From the NCBI GenBank assembly GCA_035637315.1, contig DASPXK010000274.1, positions 1 through 9,605 of the forward strand: DNA of 9,605 bases, in the 5' to 3' direction. This DNA is from DASPXK01 sp035637315. GTDB lineage: Bacteria > Chloroflexota > UBA6077 > JACCZL01. A program made the position numbers and the translations under genes. The notes under the pieces are model-generated. The model did not search any database and was not told where the DNA came from. It worked only from the letters and a program-made list of their open reading frames with translations. This document shows positions 5,685 to 9,605 of this stretch, one piece after another (the stretch's first letter is position 1; each line of letters begins with the position of its first letter).

Positions 5685-6116
5685 ATGGCGGTTTCGCAGT
5701 CGATGATTTCTCCAGCGGTCCGTGACCGGGCGGCCATGCTGGCGCGGTTCTTCTCCGGGCTCGACGACGCGACGCGCGTGCTCATCCTCGAGCTGTTGCT
5801 CGATGGCGAGAAGACCGTCTCCGAGCTAGTGGCCGCCATCGGCAGCCCACAGGGGCGAGTCTCGACCCACCTCGGCTGTCTGCGCCACTGCGGCTACGTC
5901 AGGACCCGGCGTGACGGACGCAACGTCTACTACCGCCTGGCCGACGATCGCGTGCGAGCCCTGCTGCGAATCGCTCAGGACCTGATGGCCGACCACGCTC
6001 GCGAGCTGCTCTCCTGCGCGCTCGTCAGCCCTGACGTGCCGGGTGCCACCCTTCACGATCTCGAGGAGGAGGCCGAACAGCCGGTCCCGGCCACCCAGGC
6101 CGGGACGGCGGAGTGA
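5685..6116 (+). CDS. ArsR/CmtR-type metal-sensing repressor of the mer operon
   Basis: 143 aa winged-helix repressor. DDATRVLILELLLDGEKTV (27-45) and the recognition region (about 48-68) are typical of ArsR/SmtB proteins, followed by the wing RRDGRNVYYRLAD (75-87). C65 and C69 lie as CLRHC in the recognition helix, and C111 (LLSCALV) lies in the C-terminal helix. This matches in spacing the three cysteines of mycobacterial CmtR (57, 61, 102), which bind Cd/Pb, and resembles the ArsR-type mer repressors of actinobacteria. As merA and mer transporters follow, Hg(II) is the likely inducer. GAGAGG at 5671-5676 selects the ATG at 5685; another ATG at 5681 is out of frame. The acidic C-terminal tail after residue 118 is probably disordered. 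Confidence 0.9.
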   Translation: MAVSQSMISPAVRDRAAMLARFFSGLDDATRVLILELLLDGEKTVSELVAAIGSPQGRVSTHLGCLRHCGYVRTRRDGRNVYYRLADDRVRALLRIAQDLMADHARELLSCALVSPDVPGATLHDLEEEAEQPVPATQAGTAE

Positions 6117-6123
6117 GCTGCGC

Positions 6124-7554
6124 ATGTCCGAGCGCTTCGATCTGGTGATCCTCGGCTCTGGGTCGACCGCCTTCGCGGCCGCGTTGCGAGCCGCCGAGCT
6201 GGGCAAGACGGCTGTCATGACCGAGTCGCGGACCCTCGGCGGGACCTGCGTCAACCGTGGCTGCCTGCCCAGCAAGAACCTCATCGAGGCCGCCCGCATC
6301 GTCTGGGAAGCCCAGCACCCGCGTTACCCCGGGCTCCGTCCAGCCAGGATCGACATTGACTTCAACGAGCTCGTCCGCCAGAAAGCCCAGCTCGTCCACG
6401 ACTATCGCGACCGCAAGTACAGGTCGATCGTGGAGGACGCCGACCTGATCAAGGTGTACGAAGGCCACGCCGCGTTTGTTGGAGAGCACGCTATTTCCGC
6501 CAATGGACGCGTACTGGAGGCAGACCAGTTCCTCATCGCCACTGGCGCGCGGCCAACCGTCCCGCCCATCGAGGGCCTCGCCGACGTTCCCTATCTGACG
6601 TCCGATCTCCTGACCTCCGGTGAGCCCCAGGAGCTGTTCGAGCTGCCCGGCTCACTGGTCATCGTTGGCGGCGGGTACATCGCGCTGGAGCTGGGCCAGA
6701 TGTTCCACCGCTTCGGCTGTCAGGTCACCATCCTCGAGCGCAGCCACAAGATCCTCAAGGACTACGAGCCTGAGGTCTCGCTGGCCGTGACGGAGGCGCT
6801 CCGATCGGAGGGCGTCAACCTCGTCACTGGCGTCGCCGTAAGGCGCGTTCTGCAGGAAGGCGACGAGATCATCGTCGTCGCCGAACGGTCTGGGCTGGAG
6901 CAGCGCTTCCGCGCACAGCGCCTGCTGGTTGCCACGGGCCGCGCTCCGAACACCGATGGGATCGGGCTCGATAAAGTCCGCGTCGAGCTGGACGAGCGCG
7001 GCTTCGTCCCAGTCAGTGACCAGCTTCGCACCAACGTGCCATACATCTGGGCAGCCGGCGACGTCATCGGGCGATTCACTGGTAGCCAGCTGGCCACGCC
7101 GGTCGGCGCCCATGATGGCGGCATCGCGGCCAGCAACGCGCTCAACGGCGAGCGCCGCGCAGTCGACCACGCGGTAATCCCACGCACCATCTTCACCGAC
7201 CCGCAGGTGGCCGTCGTCGGGCTGACCGACGCCGAAGCGATCGGCCTCGGGCACCGCTGCTGGTGCAACACGATCCCGGTCGAGCTGGTCCCGCGGGCGG
7301 GCGCTGTGCGCGACACCCGCGGCATCGCGAAGATGGTGATCGACGCAGACACGGACCAGGTCCTTGGCGTCTCGCTGGTCATGCGAGACGCGGGCGAGGT
7401 CATTCACGAGGCGGCGATGGGACTCCGACTCGGAGCGACGATCCATGACTTTATCGAACTGGTCCACGTCTATCCGACGATGGCCGAGGCGCTCAAGATC
7501 GTGGCGACCTCTCGCTACAAGGACCCGCACAAGCTCTCCTGCTGCGCTGAGTAG
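6124..7554 (+). CDS. merA: Mercuric reductase MerA (lacking the N-terminal HMA domain)
   Basis: 476 aa flavoprotein disulfide reductase of the cytoplasm that reduces Hg(II) to volatile Hg(0) with NADPH. The FAD-binding LVILGSGSTAF (7-17) precedes the redox motif GGTCVNRGCLPSKN (C42, C47). The NADPH fold VIVGGGYIALELG, the second FAD motif (YIWAAGDV) and a dimerisation domain follow. The C-terminal vicinal cysteines in KLSCCAE, which take Hg(II) into the active site, distinguish MerA from lipoamide dehydrogenase. VPRAGAVRDTRG also resembles the MerA core. There is no NmerA domain, a common form in many lineages; the separate HMA protein upstream may or may not substitute. The start at 6124 lies 7 bases past the repressor stop, with GGAG near 6109-6112; an in-frame ATG at 6043 would lie inside the repressor gene and adds a low-complexity Arg/Pro tail. 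Confidence 0.96.
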   Translation: MSERFDLVILGSGSTAFAAALRAAELGKTAVMTESRTLGGTCVNRGCLPSKNLIEAARIVWEAQHPRYPGLRPARIDIDFNELVRQKAQLVHDYRDRKYRSIVEDADLIKVYEGHAAFVGEHAISANGRVLEADQFLIATGARPTVPPIEGLADVPYLTSDLLTSGEPQELFELPGSLVIVGGGYIALELGQMFHRFGCQVTILERSHKILKDYEPEVSLAVTEALRSEGVNLVTGVAVRRVLQEGDEIIVVAERSGLEQRFRAQRLLVATGRAPNTDGIGLDKVRVELDERGFVPVSDQLRTNVPYIWAAGDVIGRFTGSQLATPVGAHDGGIAASNALNGERRAVDHAVIPRTIFTDPQVAVVGLTDAEAIGLGHRCWCNTIPVELVPRAGAVRDTRGIAKMVIDADTDQVLGVSLVMRDAGEVIHEAAMGLRLGATIHDFIELVHVYPTMAEALKIVATSRYKDPHKLSCCAE

Positions 7555-7585
7555 CGGGAGAGGCCGATCACGGCGAGGACGAGCG

Positions 7586-7906
7586 ATGAACAAGACTGAC
7601 GCGGCGGCCGGATTCGGCATGGCCGCTATCATGGCGATCTGCTGTGCAGGGCCCCTGCTCGTCCTCGCGCTCCCCGCCCTGGCGCTCGTGACCGGACAGG
7701 TGGTGCTCATCGCCGCCGCCGCGGCCGTGGCAGTCATCGTGATCGCGGTCTTCACCTGGCGACGGCGCTCGAGCGGTTGTCTCGCCGGGTCCTGTGACAC
7801 CCATGCCGCCGCTCCCCCCGCTCGCTCCCAGGTCGAGGATGTCGATCCGGCCGCAGCGACCGCTCGGCACGAACAGAGCGCTGCCGGCTCGGGGCGCCGA
7901 CGATGA
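7586..7906 (+). CDS. Small two-TM MerT/MerF-like mercury transport protein
   Basis: 106 aa. Two hydrophobic segments (about 9-35 and 37-57) are joined by a very short turn. The first carries the vicinal pair C19-C20 in AICCAGPLL, the Hg-binding arrangement of MerT and MerF first helices. After the second helix and an RRR stop-transfer comes C65-LAGS-C70, comparable to the cytoplasmic cysteine pair that hands Hg(II) to MerA. The remaining tail (about 75-106) is Ala/Arg rich and probably disordered. It follows merA by 31 bases with GAGGA ahead of the ATG, and its TGA overlaps the next ATG. It lacks the third helix of MerT and does not match MerF closely, so it may be its own family; import of Hg(II) to MerA is inferred from layout and cysteines. 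Confidence 0.78.
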   Translation: MNKTDAAAGFGMAAIMAICCAGPLLVLALPALALVTGQVVLIAAAAAVAVIVIAVFTWRRRSSGCLAGSCDTHAAAPPARSQVEDVDPAAATARHEQSAAGSGRRR

Positions 7907-8133
7907 GGTGGCTCTTTCCGATCGGCGCGGCGGGCTCGGTCATCACCGCCCTGTGCTGTGTCGGCATCCTGACTCCGCTGCTGGTGGCGCTGCTCGTCGC
8001 TGCCGGTCTCGGGGCGCTGACACGAAACCTCGACCTCATCTTGTTTCCTGCGCTGGCTGTTTTTCTGGTGCTGACCTTCGTCGGCTGGCGCAGCAGGCAG
8101 GCTCGGGCGGTAGCCCGGGACAGAGGACCGTAG
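7903..8133 (+). CDS. merF: MerF-like mercury transporter
   Basis: 76 aa with two membrane helices (about 5-33 and 39-61). The stretch ITALCCVGILTPLLVALL, the GLGALT turn and the second helix ILFPALAVFLVLTFVGW follow MerF (ALCCFTPVLVILL, GLSALTGYLD, LLPALAIFIGLTIY) almost position by position. C18-C19 are the vicinal cysteines of helix 1. The second MerF pair (Cys71-Cys72) is missing: the protein ends in an Arg-rich tail without cysteine. The start overlaps the upstream two-TM gene (ATGA), so the two small transporters are made together and may work as a pair. The stop is TAG, so no recoding is involved. Confidence 0.87.
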   Translation: MRWLFPIGAAGSVITALCCVGILTPLLVALLVAAGLGALTRNLDLILFPALAVFLVLTFVGWRSRQARAVARDRGP

Positions 8134-8237
8134 GGGCACGATTCATCGCGCCCTCGATGGAGTGAGCGTGACAGATCACGTCCGATAGGCTCGGCGCGAG
8201 TAGCTGCGAACGACCGACTCGAGGCGTGGAAAAGACC
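8134..8237 (+). other. Intergenic gap before the second ccdA, with a small inverted repeat
   Basis: This 104-base gap separates the mer genes from the ccdA-lipoprotein pair. CGTGA (8167-8171) and TCACG (8176-8180) form a perfect 5-bp repeat around CAGA, possibly an operator half or weak hairpin. GTGACA at 8168-8173 resembles a -35 box, but I find no -10 at proper distance. No ORF or strong terminator is seen, so read-through from the mer operon is plausible. Confidence 0.3.
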
Positions 8238-9125
8238 ATGTTCCGGACAGCTCCAGGTGGATGGCTGACACGCAGCCGAGATCATGCGGGAGCCCTCGGG
8301 GCCCTGCTGGCCCTGGCCGCGGCGATTGTCGCTGCACTCCTGGCCGGGCCCGATGGTGGTTCGCTCACGCTCGCCCTCGCCGGCTTCTCTGGCAGCTCTT
8401 CCGAACTCCTTCGAGACCTGGGCGCGGCCCTGCCGCTCGGGTTCGCTTTCGGGGCCGGTATGGTCGCGGCGGTCAATCCGTGTGGCTTCGCCCTGCTCCC
8501 GGCTTACTTCGGGCTCTACCTCGGCACCAGCGAGACTGAGGCGGGGGATCGACGCCCGCTCGCCCGAGCCTTGGTGGTGAGCGGGACGATGACCGCCAGC
8601 TTCGTGCTCTTCTTTGGAGCCGCTGGGCTGCTGCTCGGCGCGGCAAGGGTGGCCGTGGGCCAGTATTTTCCTTGGGGCAGCCTGGCGGTGGGGGTGCTGC
8701 TGATCCTGGCCGGAGGTCGGATGCTGTCTGGCAGCCCGCTCTACGCCGGCTTACCTCACCGCCTGGCGGGCAGCATGGGTGGGCTGGCTGGACGCTCGGG
8801 GATCGTGGGGTACTTCGGCTACGGCCTGGCCTTTGCCCTCACGTCTCTGTCCTGCACCCTGCCGATCTTCCTGGCCGTGGTCGGAAGCGCCTTCACCGTG
8901 CAAGGGCTTGCGGCCGGGCTCTTCCAGTTCGTCCTCTACGGTCTGGGCATGGGCCTGGTGCTGACGACTCTCACCTTGCTGGCAGCCTGGCTCAAACGAG
9001 TCGCGCTGGGTCCGACCAGGCGATTGGGCCGCTACGTTGAGTCTGCCAGCGCCCTCTTGTTGCTCATCACAGGCGCCTATGTCGTCTTCTACTGGCTGAC
9101 ATTGGGCGGACTGCTCAGGCGTTGA
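8238..9125 (+). CDS. ccdA: CcdA/DsbD-beta family thiol-disulfide transporter (second copy)
   Basis: 295 aa polytopic membrane protein, clearly paralogous to the first copy: LPLGFAFGAGMV, VNPCG and SCTLPIF are shared, as is the C-terminal WLT-GGLL. The predicted redox cysteines are C82 (NPCG, first core helix) and C206 (SLSCTLPIF). The extra cysteine of the first copy is Thr here. It has a longer N-terminal hydrophobic segment (about 17-37). I chose ATG 8238, preceded by GGAAAAG; a GTG at 8226 would add four residues and has poor ribosome-site spacing. It should carry reducing equivalents to an extracytoplasmic partner, and the obvious one is the thioredoxin-like lipoprotein encoded 38 bases downstream, whose active site appears to hold selenocysteine. 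Confidence 0.9.
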   Translation: MFRTAPGGWLTRSRDHAGALGALLALAAAIVAALLAGPDGGSLTLALAGFSGSSSELLRDLGAALPLGFAFGAGMVAAVNPCGFALLPAYFGLYLGTSETEAGDRRPLARALVVSGTMTASFVLFFGAAGLLLGAARVAVGQYFPWGSLAVGVLLILAGGRMLSGSPLYAGLPHRLAGSMGGLAGRSGIVGYFGYGLAFALTSLSCTLPIFLAVVGSAFTVQGLAAGLFQFVLYGLGMGLVLTTLTLLAAWLKRVALGPTRRLGRYVESASALLLLITGAYVVFYWLTLGGLLRR

Positions 9126-9163
9126 AACGGGCCTGGGCCGCGCCCTAGGATGGAGAACGACCC

Positions 9164-9605
9164 ATGAAACTGTTCGCCAGGCTCTCGTCGCTGCTGCTGC
9201 TCGCAGCCTTCCTGTCTGGCTGCAGTCTAGCCCGAGAGCCAGCAGCGAAGCCGGCTGGCAGCCTGCGGGACCTGCAAAGCATCGGCGAGCTGCAGGCGAG
9301 GTTCAACCAGGACGTAGGCGATACCAGAGTCATCCTGCTCGTGTCCCCGACTTGACCGACCTGTCGTGCCGGCGCCCGTTGGGTGCAACAAGACATACTC
9401 GACAAGAATCCTTCCGCTCACCTGCGCGTCTACGCGATCTGGTTCAACATGCTGCTCGGCGACAGCCGAGCAGGGTGGGACGGCGGCGGCCTGACGGACC
9501 CGCGAGTAGTCCACCTCTGGGATGAGCAGAAGCTGGTGGGCGACTGGTTCGCGGGGCAGGTCACCCACTCTCCGGGCACCGTATGGGATGCCTACTTTCT
9601 CTCTG
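9164..9605 (+). CDS. Thioredoxin-like lipoprotein, probable selenoprotein with UxxC active site (runs off window)
   Basis: The gene begins at ATG 9164 after GGAG (9152-9155). A lipoprotein signal peptide with lipobox LSGC (17-20, lipid on C20) places it on the outer face of the membrane. After RVILLVSPT the frame has TGA at codon 64 (9353-9355), then continues PTCRAGARWVQQD and on for 83 codons without a stop to the window end. The TGA sits exactly at the first cysteine of a thioredoxin CxxC: hydrophobic strand, then U64-P-T-C67, then an amphipathic helix and a second strand (LRVYAIWF). A hairpin follows at SECIS distance. I therefore read TGA as selenocysteine. Later residues GTVWDAYFL resemble the strand where thioredoxins carry cis-Pro, which is not Pro here (V140). 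The upstream ccdA is its likely electron donor. If TGA is a real stop, the product would be a useless 63-aa stub. The C-terminus lies outside the window. The exact function is unknown. Confidence 0.82.
9353..9355 (+). other. In-frame TGA, predicted selenocysteine codon
   Basis: This TGA interrupts the thioredoxin-like lipoprotein at the N-terminal position of its UPTC redox motif. Flanking codons on both sides keep one frame, so no frameshift is needed. Replacement of the attacking Cys of a CxxC by Sec is the commonest pattern among thioredoxin-fold selenoproteins. Confidence 0.8.
9362..9395 (+). promoter_or_regulatory. Predicted bacterial SECIS hairpin
   Basis: GCGCCC (9372-9377) pairs with GGGTGC (9381-9386), with one G-U pair, around the loop GTT (9378-9380). 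TGTC (9362-9365) and GACA (9392-9395) form a lower stem, with TG/CA (9367-9368 with 9389-9390) between, separated by internal loops. The loop begins with G and lies 22 bases past the TGA, inside the 16-37 base range usual for bacterial SECIS elements read by SelB. Folding was done by eye without energies; a G-rich coding stretch can fold by chance. Confidence 0.6.

Noticed and set aside
6043..6123. N-terminal extension of merA
   Set aside because: It lies inside the ArsR gene and adds an Arg/Pro-rich run with no homology to NmerA. ATG 6124 starts just before the FAD-binding motif.
6652..8139. Long - strand ORF of 495 codons opposite merA and the transporters
   Set aside because: It is an antisense shadow in high-GC DNA: low-complexity Arg/Pro/Asp composition with no recognisable domain, while the + strand proteins are clear family members.
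9353..9355. TGA as an ordinary stop or pseudogene mutation
   Set aside because: The frame continues for 83 codons with thioredoxin-like content, the TGA falls at the catalytic cysteine position, and a suitable hairpin follows. A random nonsense mutation at that exact codon is less likely. It remains possible until Sec genes are found.
1..9605. CRISPR arrays, tRNA or rRNA genes, insertion sequences
   Set aside because: I saw no regular repeats, RNA-gene signatures, transposase or terminal inverted repeats in the window.

Overview
The window is a GC-rich, tightly packed heavy-metal (chiefly mercury) detoxification and thiol-redox island of about 9.6 kb. Gene style fits a high-GC bacterium with strong Shine-Dalgarno sites, ATGA start/stop overlaps, some apparently leaderless regulator genes and lipoproteins. 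My best guess is a thermophilic Chloroflexota such as the Thermomicrobia/Sphaerobacter group, but this rests on protein style only and is tentative.

Layout. (1) 40-1484, + strand: a membrane-anchored TlpA/ResA-like thioredoxin (WCTTC) followed, with a 4-base overlap, by a CcdA/DsbD-beta thiol-electron transporter; a 41-nt stem-loop ends the unit. (2) 1548-2280, - strand: a MerR-family regulator with a MerR-type long-spacer promoter, then a 59-aa metallothionein-like Cys-rich protein. (3) 2403-2831 (-) and 2917-5582 (+): a second MerR regulator divergent from a CopZ-like HMA chaperone and a P1B metal ATPase, around an overlapping divergent promoter/operator. (4) 5685-8133, +: an ArsR/CmtR-type three-Cys sensor with an inverted repeat over its -10 box, mercuric reductase MerA (no N-terminal HMA domain), a two-TM MerT/MerF-like protein and a MerF homologue. 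(5) 8238-9605, +: a second CcdA paralogue and a thioredoxin-like lipoprotein running off the window end.

The most notable point is in the last gene. Its frame meets TGA at 9353-9355 and continues open for 83 more codons to the window end. The TGA sits where the first cysteine of a thioredoxin CxxC motif belongs, giving U-P-T-C. A hairpin with a G-initial apical loop lies at bacterial-SECIS distance downstream. I read this as a selenoprotein: a Sec-containing extracytoplasmic thioredoxin lipoprotein paired with its own CcdA, next to a mer operon.

Working model (inference): MerT/MerF-like proteins import Hg(II), MerA reduces it to Hg(0), the Cys-rich protein buffers metal, the HMA protein and ATPase move soft metal across the membrane, and the two thiol/selenol-CcdA modules flanking the core carry electrons to the outer face of the membrane to keep exposed thiols or selenols reduced or to handle mercury there.
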